Numbered from the stretch's first letter, positions 17,799 to 26,668 are shown. The stretch is 64,000 bases of DNA from UBA1756 sp045132235 (GCA_045132235.1 JBGURX010000001.1:1-64000); one strand, 5' to 3'. A program made the numbers and translations. Notes: generated from the sequence alone by a model not told the origin.

Positions 17799-18857
17799 TT
17801 AGTAATGCACAATCAGCTCCAGTATCAGTCGGTCGTCTTTGCACTCGTCGGCGGCATGGGCGAAGAATTTCTCGTAGTTGAGCCTGATGCCGGCCCGCAC
17901 GGGCTTGCTGATGAAGTACATGGTGAAACCGGCGGTGATGCGCTGCCGGTAGTTGTCCCACTCGTACATTCCCGACTCCGCCAGCTTGCCGTTGCAATTG
18001 GGCGTGATGGCATCGTAGCGCAAGGCCAGCGCGATGTCGTCGAGCCACGGCTTGCCGATGCGGAAGGTGTAGCAGGCGAACCCCTCGAAGGCATGCGTGG
18101 GCTGGAAACTCTTGTCGGAATAGGCCTTGTAGATGTACTCGGCATCGAGGTGCAGACCGCCGATGTCGTACATCATGCCCACATCGAAGTTGTGCATCCG
18201 CACCGTCTCGTACTTCACCGCCGCATAGTTGAGGGTGAGCTCGAAGCCCTTGAAGAAGCGGAACGCGCCCCGAGCTACATAGTTCAGCGACTTTTGGAAC
18301 TGCATCTGCTTGCTGAAGCCGCCGCTGTTGAACACACCCGCCTTGATGGAGAAGGGCACGGTCTCGTCCCAGCGGTACTCCACCACGCCGCCCACATCGC
18401 TCCACGCGGTGAGCCGCTGGGTAAGGAACGACTTGTCGGAGAAATAGTACTGCCACGGCGAGAGCAGGTTCTCGTTGCTGAAGGGCATCTTGTCGTAGCC
18501 GATGAGGAACGAGAGGCCTTTCACGGGCTGGAACTTGGCGAAGATGGCCACCGGCGAGAACTTGCCGCCGTACGACAAATCCACCAGCGCCATGTAGGAG
18601 AACATGGAGTGCAGCGCGCCGGAAACTCCGATGCGGGTGTGGCGCAACTCGAAATGGTGGGCATTTTGCTGCGTGTTGTACTCGTAGCGCCCCAGCACCG
18701 TGGCGGTGAACTTGGGCATCATCTCCTTTTTGGTGAGCTTGTGCCCCCAGCGTTGCGGGGCCACCGTGTCGGTGGGCACAGCCAGCGTGTCGGCCACCTG
18801 CGCGGAGGCAGAAACCGCCAGCAGCAGGCCGCAGAGTATCAGCAAAAATTTCTTCAT
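17799..18857 (-). CDS. Phosphate-selective porin O/P-like outer-membrane protein
   Basis: The 352-residue protein has a signal peptide ending VSASAQ and a barrel of alternating strands. FTATVLGRYEYNTQQNAHHFELRHTRIG-type sequence at the start, then AIFAKFQPVKGLSFLIGYDKMPFS, and the terminal LILELIVHY match the OprP/OprO superfamily seen in Bacteroidota. It should form an outer-membrane channel; anion or phosphate selectivity is a family label, not shown here. It begins 45 nt after the end of the ribonucleotide reductase gene with no clear promoter between them, so read-through is likely. Confidence 0.8.
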   Translation of the reverse strand: MKKFLLILCGLLLAVSASAQVADTLAVPTDTVAPQRWGHKLTKKEMMPKFTATVLGRYEYNTQQNAHHFELRHTRIGVSGALHSMFSYMALVDLSYGGKFSPVAIFAKFQPVKGLSFLIGYDKMPFSNENLLSPWQYYFSDKSFLTQRLTAWSDVGGVVEYRWDETVPFSIKAGVFNSGGFSKQMQFQKSLNYVARGAFRFFKGFELTLNYAAVKYETVRMHNFDVGMMYDIGGLHLDAEYIYKAYSDKSFQPTHAFEGFACYTFRIGKPWLDDIALALRYDAITPNCNGKLAESGMYEWDNYRQRITAGFTMYFISKPVRAGIRLNYEKFFAHAADECKDDRLILELIVHY

Positions 18858-18902
18858 CTTCCCTTCTGCGTCAATGATGGATAAAGATTACGCATTTCCC
18901 TC

Positions 18903-21689
18903 TCAGCCACCGCACTTGGAGTAGGAGCAGTTGGTGCATACGAGACACCCCTCCTTGAACTCCATGGTGTTCTCGGCACCGCAGTTGGGACAAATCACTC
19001 CCTTGGCCTTCGTGCCGTCCTTGATGAACTTCTTGAGGGCACGGATGACACCGTTTTTCCAAGAGTTGATGGTCTCCTCGCGGAAGTTCAACCCGCCGAT
19101 GATGTCGCATACGTTCTCAATCGGAATGCCATGACGGAGCATGGCGGAGATCATCTTGGCATAATTCCAGAACTCAGGATTGAAGCAGCGGTTCAAGCCG
19201 CTGATGGTGATGGAATAACCGTCGCAGTCCTGATACTTGAAGTCATAGCTCTTGGTGCCGTCCTCGAAGCGGTTTTTGATGATGACGCCGTGGGTGACGC
19301 TCTTCGGCATCGGCATGCGCTCTTCGTCGCTCTTGCCCGTGAACACCTCGTAGGGGGTGCCGTCCTCGCGCAAGCCCACCAGAGCCACCCATGCCTCGTT
19401 GTTGTTGCGGAAACGCACCACCTCGGCACGCAGCTCCTTGGGACGCTTGACATTGGCCTGCGGTTTTTCCTTCTCCTTCGGTTTCTCGGAGGTGGACACC
19501 AGCACGCCGTCGCGCGAGCCGTCGCGATAGACCGTCATACCCTTGCAGCCGAACTCCCATGCCTTCTGGTAAAGCGAACCCACCATCTCCTGCGTGGTGT
19601 CTTTCGGCAGGTTGATGGTGACCGAAATGGAGTGGTCCACCCACTTCTGGATCATGCCCTGCATCTCCACCTTCTTGATATAGTCGGTGTCGTTAGCCAT
19701 CGCCTTGTAGTAGGGAGATTTCTCCACAATGGCGTTGATTTCGGCATCGTTCATGGTGGAGAAGGTGGTGGTGTCGTAACCGTTGGTCTCGGCCCATTTC
19801 AAGAACTTCTGGTGGAAGACCAAATACTCCTCAAAGGAGTCGCCGTTGACATCCTTCACGATGGTGCGGTGGTTGTCGATGTCGTTGGGATTGACCTTTC
19901 TTCTACGCTTATACACCACGTTGAAGGCGGGTTCGATGCCGGAGGTGGTCTGCGTGCAGATGCTCACGCTGCCAGTGGGGGCGATGGTGAGCAGGGCGAT
20001 GTTGCGGCGACCGTAGCGCACCATGTCTTCGTAGAGTTTCTCATCGGCGGCCTTGAGGCGGAGGATGTAGGGGTTGTGCCCCTCTTTGGCGCTGCTATAC
20101 ACCGGGAAGGCGCCGCGCTCCTTGGCCATGGTGACGGAGGAGCGGTAGGCGGCGAGGGCCAGCTGCTTGTGCACCTCGGTGGAGAAGGCATTGCTGTGGT
20201 CGGTGCCATAGCGGATGCCGAGGGCGGCGAGCATGTCGCCCTCGGCGGTGGTACCCAGACCGGTACGGCGGCCCTTCAGCGACTGACGCCGGATTTTCTC
20301 CCACAGTTCCCTTTCCACGCGCTTCACGTCGTCGGGCTCGGGGTCCGACTGGATTTTTTTCAGGATGGCGTCCACCTTCTCGATTTCGAGGTCGATGATG
20401 TCGTCCATCATGCGCTGTGCGTAAGCGACGTGCTGTTTGAAAAGGGGCATGTTGAAGCTCGCTTTGTCCGTAAAAGGATGATCTACGTAACTGTACAGGT
20501 TAATGGCTATCAGACGGCAGCTATCGTAAGGACAAAGCGGAATTTCGCCGCAGGGGTTGGTGGATTCGGTGAGGAAGCCGTCGGCGGCATAGCAGTCGGG
20601 TACGGCCTCGCGGTGGATGGTGTCCCAGAAGAGGACGCCGGGTTCCGCCGATTTCCATGCGTTGTAGGTAATCTTATTCCACAGCTTGGCGGCATCCACC
20701 TGCTGCACCACCTTCGGGTTGTCGGAGTGGATGGGATACTGCTGGGTGTAGGGGGTGCCGTTGGCAACGCACTGCATGAACTCGTCGTCGATGCGCACGG
20801 AGACGTTGGCACCCGTGATTCTCCCCTCGGTCATCTTGGCGTCGATGAATTTTTCAGCGTCGGGGTGTTTGATGGAGATGGTGAGCATGAGGGCTCCTCT
20901 GCGTCCGCCCTGCGCCACCTCGCGGGTGGAGTTGGAGTAGCGTTCCATGAACGGCACGATACCCGTGGAGGTCAGTGCGCAGTTCTGCACGTTGCTGCCG
21001 GTGGGACGGATGGCCGAAAGGTCGTGGCCCACACCGCCGCGGCGCTTCATGAGCTGCACCTGCTCCTCGTCCATCTGCATGATGCCGCCGTAAGAGTCGG
21101 CATTCTCACCGTTGCCGATGACAAAGCAATTGGAGAGGGACACCACCTGATAGTTGTTGCCGATGCCGGCCATGGGGCTTCCCTGCGGGACGATGTATTT
21201 GAAGTCCTTCATCAAGCTGAAAATCAGCTCCTCACTCATCGGATTTTTGTACTTTTTCTCAATGCGGGCGAACTCGCGGGCCAAACGGTGGTGCATGTCG
21301 TCGGGAGTGTGCTCCATCAGCTCGCCGCTGCCGTTGCGCAACGCGTACTTGTCCACCCACACGCTGGCGGCCAGCTGGTCACCGTGGAAATAGTCCACCA
21401 CATCCTGAAAGACCTCCTCCTTGGTGTAAACGCGCGCCGGCTCGGCAGGCACCTCCGGCTCGGCAGACTTCAGCGCCTCCTCCCTGTCTTTGGCAAGCCC
21501 CTCCTCGTCCAAAACGGCGAACAGATTGCCATCCTCTTTTTGGGATTTTCTCACACGTTTCGTCTCTGCCTCCGCAGCAGTCATCTTGTCCAACTGCTCT
21601 CCCCGCAGCGCCACCAGATTTTCTTCCTTTTTCTGCATAATTTCTTCCGTCGATTGATATGAATCAAAGAGAGATAAAGTATCTTCCAT
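18903..21689 (-). CDS. nrdJ: Adenosylcobalamin-dependent (class II) ribonucleoside-diphosphate reductase
   Basis: The 928-residue protein holds the radical active-site signature TNPCGEIPLCPYDSCRL (Asn-Cys-Glu), the paired cysteine in SNCFVIGNGEN, and RRGGVGHDLSAIRPTGSNVQ of the substrate site. It makes deoxyribonucleotides using a B12-generated thiyl radical, with no need for oxygen or a separate small subunit. The C-terminus ends in a CPNCG ... CLVCTNCSYSKCGG cluster, likely a zinc or redox-relay tail common in this family. An N-terminal extension of about 80 residues with charged helices precedes the core. No cobalamin riboswitch is visible upstream. Confidence 0.95.
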   Translation of the reverse strand: MEDTLSLFDSYQSTEEIMQKKEENLVALRGEQLDKMTAAEAETKRVRKSQKEDGNLFAVLDEEGLAKDREEALKSAEPEVPAEPARVYTKEEVFQDVVDYFHGDQLAASVWVDKYALRNGSGELMEHTPDDMHHRLAREFARIEKKYKNPMSEELIFSLMKDFKYIVPQGSPMAGIGNNYQVVSLSNCFVIGNGENADSYGGIMQMDEEQVQLMKRRGGVGHDLSAIRPTGSNVQNCALTSTGIVPFMERYSNSTREVAQGGRRGALMLTISIKHPDAEKFIDAKMTEGRITGANVSVRIDDEFMQCVANGTPYTQQYPIHSDNPKVVQQVDAAKLWNKITYNAWKSAEPGVLFWDTIHREAVPDCYAADGFLTESTNPCGEIPLCPYDSCRLIAINLYSYVDHPFTDKASFNMPLFKQHVAYAQRMMDDIIDLEIEKVDAILKKIQSDPEPDDVKRVERELWEKIRRQSLKGRRTGLGTTAEGDMLAALGIRYGTDHSNAFSTEVHKQLALAAYRSSVTMAKERGAFPVYSSAKEGHNPYILRLKAADEKLYEDMVRYGRRNIALLTIAPTGSVSICTQTTSGIEPAFNVVYKRRRKVNPNDIDNHRTIVKDVNGDSFEEYLVFHQKFLKWAETNGYDTTTFSTMNDAEINAIVEKSPYYKAMANDTDYIKKVEMQGMIQKWVDHSISVTINLPKDTTQEMVGSLYQKAWEFGCKGMTVYRDGSRDGVLVSTSEKPKEKEKPQANVKRPKELRAEVVRFRNNNEAWVALVGLREDGTPYEVFTGKSDEERMPMPKSVTHGVIIKNRFEDGTKSYDFKYQDCDGYSITISGLNRCFNPEFWNYAKMISAMLRHGIPIENVCDIIGGLNFREETINSWKNGVIRALKKFIKDGTKAKGVICPNCGAENTMEFKEGCLVCTNCSYSKCGG

Positions 21690-22016
21690 GATGTGTTTTG
21701 TGGTTATTGTTAAAAATTGTTAATCGCGTTTTTGGATGCTATTCATACATATCATCAATTTTATTCATTGAGTTAAATTAGTAATAATCAGTAATTTGCA
21801 CTACACCACTTCGCAGTGGTCAGGCATCACGAAAATAGTTTTTTAACCCTGAATGAAATGACAAAAAACAGATTTCTTTTCAACAAATTTTCGTTGATAT
21901 TTTTTCTTCCTGAAAATTAAACTTTTACAAAAAAAATGCAAAAACCTGTATTTTTTTTGTCAAAAAATACAGGTTTGGCACGGTATAAAATGTATCGGGC
22001 GAATGCCCTTGTTTCG
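21690..22016. other. Intergenic region between nrdJ and the outer-membrane receptor gene
   Basis: No gene is seen in these 327 nt. They hold a short hairpin (ACCACT-TCGC-AGTGGT, 21805-21820) in the nrdJ leader side, and a strong terminator-like hairpin at 21943-21975. I find no good TAnnTTTG box for nrdJ. Confidence 0.6.
21943..21975 (-). terminator. Rho-independent terminator after the receptor gene
   Basis: On the minus strand AACCTGTATTTTTT pairs with AAAAAATACAGGTT across a short loop, followed by TTTGCATTTTTTTTG. It lies 41 nt after the stop codon of the receptor gene at 22017. Confidence 0.75.
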
Positions 22017-24491
22017 CTACTTTTGAGCGGGCTGTCCGCCGCCTTGTCCGCCGCCACCGCCGCTACCACCGCCCATGCGGTCGAACTCGTCGTCGTGGCC
22101 CTTGCGCTGCCGCATCTGGATGTTCTGCTTGCCAAAGCGATAGGTTAGGTCTAACTTCACGCCGCGCGACTCGTGCATCCAACGCATATTCGAGTAGGTG
22201 CCGTCAGGATAGACGGAGTTGTTGACCCACTGGTTGTTGTTGAAGATGTCCTGCACGCCCAGCCGCACCGTGAACGCATCCTTGAAGAAGGAGGCCTTGA
22301 AACCGCCCCATGCATAGAAAATGCCCTTGGTGGTGCCAAACGTGCCGCGCGACTTCGGCATCCACCATGCCGCCACCTCGATGGAGTAGTGCTTGCAGAA
22401 GGTGAAGGTGTGCATGGTGAACAGCTGCATCTCGCTCACCAGACTGCTCACCGTGCGGTTTTCGTACTCGAAGGTCTGGCGACCCAGCGCATAATGCACA
22501 TTCCACATCATCATCCACCACTTTCCAATCGGAATATTGGCGAACAACGAAGCGTTCATGGCGTGCATCTTGCCGATGTTCTCCGGCCGGCTCAGCTTGA
22601 TGTTGGTCAGCTTGTCGGTGTAAAGCATGTCCTTCACGGTACCGCGCGTAAAGTTGTAACCCACAGAGGCAAACAACATGTAATGCCACGAGTAATCCAC
22701 CGTGGCCGAATAGGTGTATTCGGGGGTCAGGTAGGGGTTGCCCGTTGACATGTTGTAGCTGTCGTCAATATCCACAAACGGGTTGAGGTCGTGATAGTCA
22801 GGACGGCTGATGCGGGAACGGAGGGCAAAGGAGAGCGTGTTCATCTTGGGCAGCTGGTAGTCAATTTGCAGAGAGGGGAACACGTCGGCATAATCCTGCT
22901 TGTTCACCTCGCCGGTGGTCACCAAGTTGCCGACCACATGGGCGTACTCCGCGCGCAAGCCCGCCTGTATTGTCACAAGCTGGTCGGGCTGGAAGTTGGC
23001 CTGAATATAGGCTGCCGCAATGTTTTCCGTATAGATGAAGTGGTTGCTCTTGCTTTCCATCAAACTATCATTCAGATAGTTGATATTGTTATTCCGATTC
23101 CTTACGAAGCTGGTCTTCACGCCGCACTCCAGCGAAAGGCGATCGTTGAAGGGGTGCTCGAAGTCGAGCTTCGCCGTGGCCACATGCATCCGGCTGGGAT
23201 GCGACACGCCGTAGTAGTGGCTGTTTTGCGTGGGCGTCAGGAAGTCGCCGAAGTAGAAGGGCTGCTCGCGGTCGGAAATCGACTTGTTGTGGTCGAGCGA
23301 GTAGGTGGCATCGGCGTAGAGGGCGGTGCCGAGGGTATCGAAAACATGCTTGAAGTTGACGTTGATCTGGTGGTTGCCGTGGTTCGACACCGACTCGGAG
23401 TTGTTCATGAAGGAGGTCATCACCTCGTTGTTGTAGTAGATGCGGTTGGTGGCCGAGGAGCCCCATTTGGAGTTGAACAGGTTGGCGCGGTAGGAGAAGC
23501 TGAGGGTGTTCACGGAGTCGATGTAGCAGTCGGCGGCGAAGTTGATGCCGTGCGCGCCGAAGTTCGACTTGCCGCACCACAGCTCGTCGGGCAGTTCGTT
23601 GGCGGTCTGCCGGATGGTGTCGCCCTGTATGATGGAGCAGGTCTCGCCGTCATAACCGTTTTTCGAATTCTGATACATATAATAATAGCTCCCGTTGAGC
23701 ACCCATTTGCCCGCGCGCCCCGTGAGGTTGAAGCCCTCGTTGGTGCCCCAAGAACCGTTGTAGGAGGCACCGGCCCACACCGAACCGTTGATGCCGTTGA
23801 TGCGGTCGTGCTTGGTCACGAGGTTGATGATGCCCGAGGTGCCGGCGGCGTCGTACCGTGCCGAGGGATTCTTCATCACCTCCACCCGGTCGATCATCGA
23901 GGCTGGCATGCTTTTCAGGAAGTTGGTGAGGTCGTCGCCGCTGAGGTGCGGGTCCTTGTCGTCGATGAGGATGAGCACGCCCGACTTGCCCTGCAGCGTG
24001 ATGTTGTCGTTGTTATCGACCACCACACCGGGCATCTTGCGCAGCAGCTCCAGCACATTGTCGCCCGCCGCACCGGGATGCGACTCCACATTCATCACCG
24101 TCTTGCCCAGCTTCTGCTCGAAAAGAGGCTTCTTGTACACCACCTCTATCTTTTCCAGCATCTCCACCAGCTCGCCCAACACGATGGTTCCCATGTCATA
24201 ACCCTCTTTCCCAATCTCCATCACATCACTGACATATTCCCGATATCCAACATAATAAATCTTCACAAAATATTTTCCGGAAGGCACATCCAGAAAGGCA
24301 AAAGCGCCGTCCTTGTCGGTGATCTGGGTGTTCACCACCGACGAGTCCGCGGTCTTGAGCAATCCCACACTGGCATACACCACGGGCTGTTTTTTTTCGG
24401 GATCCACCACACGGCCGGTAAGTGTTCCCCTTTGCGCCAGGCCCACTGCGAGCTGGCCGATCATCAAGGCAAAAATGAGTATTTTTTTCAT
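22017..24491 (-). CDS. Outer-membrane beta-barrel receptor with carboxypeptidase-like domain (TonB-receptor family)
   Basis: The 824-residue protein has a signal peptide (to about LAVGLAQ), a carboxypeptidase regulatory-like Ig fold (about 20-105; GTLTGRVVDPEKKQPVVYASV ... FLDVPSGKYFVKIYYVGYREY), a plug domain (about 110-230; VLELLRKMPGVVVDNNDNITLQG, then RVEVMKNPSARYDAAGTSGIINLVTK) and a barrel of the OMP_b-brl_3 type. The C-terminus is unusual: instead of a final aromatic residue there is a Gly-rich tail (SGGGGGQGGGQPAQK). It is the last gene of the GntR/ABC operon, beginning 27 nt after a 30-residue membrane peptide. The ligand is unknown; a link to the ABC genes' substrate is inferred. 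Confidence 0.9.
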   Translation of the reverse strand: MKKILIFALMIGQLAVGLAQRGTLTGRVVDPEKKQPVVYASVGLLKTADSSVVNTQITDKDGAFAFLDVPSGKYFVKIYYVGYREYVSDVMEIGKEGYDMGTIVLGELVEMLEKIEVVYKKPLFEQKLGKTVMNVESHPGAAGDNVLELLRKMPGVVVDNNDNITLQGKSGVLILIDDKDPHLSGDDLTNFLKSMPASMIDRVEVMKNPSARYDAAGTSGIINLVTKHDRINGINGSVWAGASYNGSWGTNEGFNLTGRAGKWVLNGSYYYMYQNSKNGYDGETCSIIQGDTIRQTANELPDELWCGKSNFGAHGINFAADCYIDSVNTLSFSYRANLFNSKWGSSATNRIYYNNEVMTSFMNNSESVSNHGNHQINVNFKHVFDTLGTALYADATYSLDHNKSISDREQPFYFGDFLTPTQNSHYYGVSHPSRMHVATAKLDFEHPFNDRLSLECGVKTSFVRNRNNNINYLNDSLMESKSNHFIYTENIAAAYIQANFQPDQLVTIQAGLRAEYAHVVGNLVTTGEVNKQDYADVFPSLQIDYQLPKMNTLSFALRSRISRPDYHDLNPFVDIDDSYNMSTGNPYLTPEYTYSATVDYSWHYMLFASVGYNFTRGTVKDMLYTDKLTNIKLSRPENIGKMHAMNASLFANIPIGKWWMMMWNVHYALGRQTFEYENRTVSSLVSEMQLFTMHTFTFCKHYSIEVAAWWMPKSRGTFGTTKGIFYAWGGFKASFFKDAFTVRLGVQDIFNNNQWVNNSVYPDGTYSNMRWMHESRGVKLDLTYRFGKQNIQMRQRKGHDDEFDRMGGGSGGGGGQGGGQPAQK

Positions 24492-24518
24492 CTTACAAAA
24501 CTAGGTGATTAACAGGAT

Positions 24519-24611
24519 TTCAATCTATACCAACAGACACCAGAACAGTATTTCGAGTACGAAATATGCCACAATAGCGCCCAGCATGATTTTATTGGTG
24601 TATTTTTTCAT
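24519..24611 (-). CDS. 30-residue single-span membrane peptide
   Basis: ATG at 24611 to TGA at 24519 encodes MKKYTNKIMLGAIVAYFVLE followed by ILFWVSVGID. A basic N-terminus (three Lys in seven residues) and about 18 hydrophobic residues predict one membrane span with the N-terminus inside. It starts 5 nt after the GntR stop codon and ends 27 nt before the receptor start, all on the same strand, which is the spacing of a genuine operon member. I do not recognise it. It could be a subunit or regulator of the ABC permease. It could also be a chance ORF. Confidence 0.55.
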
Positions 24612-24616
24612 AATGA

Positions 24617-24976
24617 TTAATTTTCAATATTTTGATAAACAGAAATAATATCTTCCTTGCTAATATTCAGCAATTTCGCTTTTTTCAGAATGGAGGGCAG
24701 CGTATGGCACAACAGGTATTGCCGGTGCTCCTCCTGAATCCGTTCAACGGCGTTGGCCGTCACATAGAATCCGATGCCCCGCTTGTTTTCGATGACATGC
24801 TTGTCGGAAAGTTCCGTATAGGCCCGCTGCACCGTGTTGGGGTTCACTTCCACCTGGGCAGCCAATTCCCTCACCGAGCAGAGCCGCTCGCCCTGAGGCC
24901 ACTTGCCCGACAGGATTTGTTCGCAAACGTAATCCTCTATCTGCAAATAGATAGGTTTTTCTTCTTTGAAATTCAT
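24617..24976 (-). CDS. GntR family transcriptional regulator, YtrA subfamily
   Basis: The 119-residue protein is the short YtrA form: a winged helix-turn-helix (about residues 8-75; KPIYLQIEDYVCEQILSGKW, RLCSVRELAAQVEVNPNTVQRAYTEL) and only a short helical dimerisation tail instead of a ligand-binding domain. YtrA regulators repress their own ABC-transporter operons and respond to cell-envelope stress in Firmicutes; in Bacteroidota the inducer is not established. It starts 1 nt after the permease stop. The operon's leader has a 24-bp palindrome (26611-26634) that fits as its operator. Confidence 0.92.
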   Translation of the reverse strand: MNFKEEKPIYLQIEDYVCEQILSGKWPQGERLCSVRELAAQVEVNPNTVQRAYTELSDKHVIENKRGIGFYVTANAVERIQEEHRQYLLCHTLPSILKKAKLLNISKEDIISVYQNIEN

Positions 24977-24977
24977 C

Positions 24978-25727
24978 TTATACCTCCGTTTCTCTTAATC
25001 TCAACCACGTCATAAACCAGAAGAACAGCGTGACGAGAGAAAATATCACATAATAGATGGCCTCGGCTGCACCTTGAGACAAATCCCAAATTCTATGCAT
25101 ATTGCCACCCCACATATAAGAGATGACGATGTTAATGACAATGGTGACAAAAAGCACGGCCACCCCGATGAGGAAACTCCACAGTAGCGCCAGTTTTTTG
25201 AAATATACCGAAGCAAACAGCATGGCGGCAGCACCGACCGTGAGCAGGAGCGCAAAATATCCGAATGTGTACCAACGAATACATTTGAAAGCCAAAAAAA
25301 CATTCTCTGATGGGAACATGGGAGCCAGCATGCAAAGCGACAAGGCATATCCTGCCAGTCCGGCAACCACCAGCAACACGAAATAATACACATTGACCAG
25401 CAGAATGTTCACCACCACCTTCTCAAGGGTGCTGGCCGGCAACGTAAGGTACATGATGCCGGAGGCCGGGTTCGACAACCTTCTGAATGTGAGACTGGCC
25501 AAAACCATTAAAGTGGCTGCGACTGCAAAATTGATGGGGGAATATAGTATAAAGAAACTCGATCCAAGCTCCACATCACCACGCCCAAACATCATCATAG
25601 AAAGCCATTTCCATATTGCCATACCTCCCATCATGCACAGAAAAATACAAAGGTCCTTCTTCCAGTTCTGAAGGAATATGTTTTTCATCAGCAGTCCAAT
25701 GCGATGAAATGAAAACGATTCGTTCAT
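24978..25727 (-). CDS. ABC transporter permease (ABC-2-like)
   Basis: The 249-residue protein has about six hydrophobic segments (near residues 25-45, 55-75, 105-130, 145-170, 180-205 and 220-240) and no extracellular domain. It sits between an ABC ATPase gene (12 nt upstream) and the YtrA regulator (1 nt downstream), which identifies it as the membrane half of the transporter. The substrate is unknown; comparable YtrA-linked transporters act in envelope stress or antimicrobial resistance. No solute-binding protein is present, so export is more likely than import. Confidence 0.8.
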   Translation of the reverse strand: MNESFSFHRIGLLMKNIFLQNWKKDLCIFLCMMGGMAIWKWLSMMMFGRGDVELGSSFFILYSPINFAVAATLMVLASLTFRRLSNPASGIMYLTLPASTLEKVVVNILLVNVYYFVLLVVAGLAGYALSLCMLAPMFPSENVFLAFKCIRWYTFGYFALLLTVGAAAMLFASVYFKKLALLWSFLIGVAVLFVTIVINIVISYMWGGNMHRIWDLSQGAAEAIYYVIFSLVTLFFWFMTWLRLRETEV

Positions 25728-25739
25728 AGTGCTTTAATT

Positions 25740-26579
25740 TTAAAGTGAGAAAATTTCTTTGATTTTGGCCCGGTTGCACAAAGCGGCATTGAAGAGCAGT
25801 TCAATATCCATCTTGCTCTCCTCGTGAGCAGTGTTCTCCGACACAGTATAGATGCCGCGAAGCGTATCTTCTTTGTACAATGCATTCTGGACATCTTCTT
25901 CCTTGTCCACAACCCCAAACAGCAACTTCTCCGTAATTCGTTCCACCGGTGCATTGAGCAGAATTTCACCTTGGTCCAGAATCAGAATGGTGTCGATCAG
26001 GCTGTGCAAATCGCGCACCTGATGCGTGGAGATGATGATCTGCCGGTGTTCATCCGCCGCAGAGGTCATCACCTTGCGGAAAATACTCTTGGACGGAATA
26101 TCCAATCCGTTGGAGGGCTCATCCATGAAAATGATGCCGCAGTTGGTGGCCAACGCAAACGCTATCAGCACCTTCTTTTTCTGTCCGTGCGACATTTTCT
26201 TCATATTCTGCTTAAAATCCACAATTTCAAACATTTCCATGTACTTATGGAACTGTTCTGCACTGAAGCGTGGATAGAAAGGAGCATAAACGGTTTCGAA
26301 TTTTTCAATCGTGATAGAAGGCACATACATCTCCTCGGGAAGGAAGTAAATTTCCTCCAGCATTTTAGGCTTTCTCAAACAGGCATTCTCTCCCAAAGTC
26401 TCAATGGAACCCTCCTGCGCGAAAAGCAATCCGCTCATCAGTTTCATGAGTGTAGTCTTGCCTTCCCCATTCTTTCCCAACAATCCATAAATGTGGTTGC
26501 CCTCAAGCTCCAGATTCAGATCCGCGAATACAGGTTTCCGACGCGGATACTGGAATGTGACATTTTTTAACTGTATCAT
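25740..26579 (-). CDS. ABC transporter ATP-binding protein
   Basis: The 279-residue protein has Walker A GLLGKNGEGKTTLMK (about 33-47), an ABC signature MSHGQKKKVLIAFAL (variant of LSGGQ, about 130-144), Walker B GIIFMDEPSNGLD and the switch histidine in IIISTHQVRDL. About 60 extra C-terminal residues follow the catalytic core. It is the first gene of the operon: the promoter at 26636-26668 and operator lie just upstream. The Gly-Glu-Gly in Walker A and His in the signature (SHGQ) are tolerated variants seen in this subfamily. Confidence 0.93.
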   Translation of the reverse strand: MIQLKNVTFQYPRRKPVFADLNLELEGNHIYGLLGKNGEGKTTLMKLMSGLLFAQEGSIETLGENACLRKPKMLEEIYFLPEEMYVPSITIEKFETVYAPFYPRFSAEQFHKYMEMFEIVDFKQNMKKMSHGQKKKVLIAFALATNCGIIFMDEPSNGLDIPSKSIFRKVMTSAADEHRQIIISTHQVRDLHSLIDTILILDQGEILLNAPVERITEKLLFGVVDKEEDVQNALYKEDTLRGIYTVSENTAHEESKMDIELLFNAALCNRAKIKEIFSL

Positions 26580-26610
26580 TTTTTGAGGTGTTTGAATGAA
26601 TTAATAATTT

Positions 26611-26634
26611 AGTGTAGTAGTTAACTAATACACT
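26611..26634. promoter_or_regulatory. 24-bp palindromic operator for the YtrA-type regulator
   Basis: AGTGTAGTAGTT is followed by AACTAATACACT; the two 12-nt halves are reverse complements except at one position. Outer half-sites AGTGTA/TACACT with 12 nt between them resemble the inverted repeat I recall for Bacillus YtrA. It begins 2 nt past the -7 box, so it covers the expected transcription start of the operon. Confidence 0.8.
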
Positions 26635-26635
26635 G

Positions 26636-26668
26636 CAAAAGTAAACGGAATATCTTTAGTTGTATCAA
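26636..26668 (-). promoter_or_regulatory. Promoter of the ABC/GntR/receptor operon
   Basis: Minus strand TACTTTTG at 26643-26636, TTG at 26668-26666 with 22 nt between. Transcription should start within the palindrome at 26611-26634. Confidence 0.65.

Noticed and set aside
19131..21662. Long open frame (843 codons) on the plus strand opposite nrdJ
   Set aside because: The sequence is repetitive in His, Val, Gly and Leu with no domain, and the opposite strand encodes a complete class II reductase.
21690..22016. Cobalamin riboswitch upstream of the B12-dependent reductase
   Set aside because: No B12-box-like GCCACTG or multi-stem core was seen; only one short hairpin and the neighbour's terminator are present.
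22791..24512. Open frame of 573 codons opposite the outer-membrane receptor
   Set aside because: No recognisable motif and a composition typical of antisense reading of a receptor gene.
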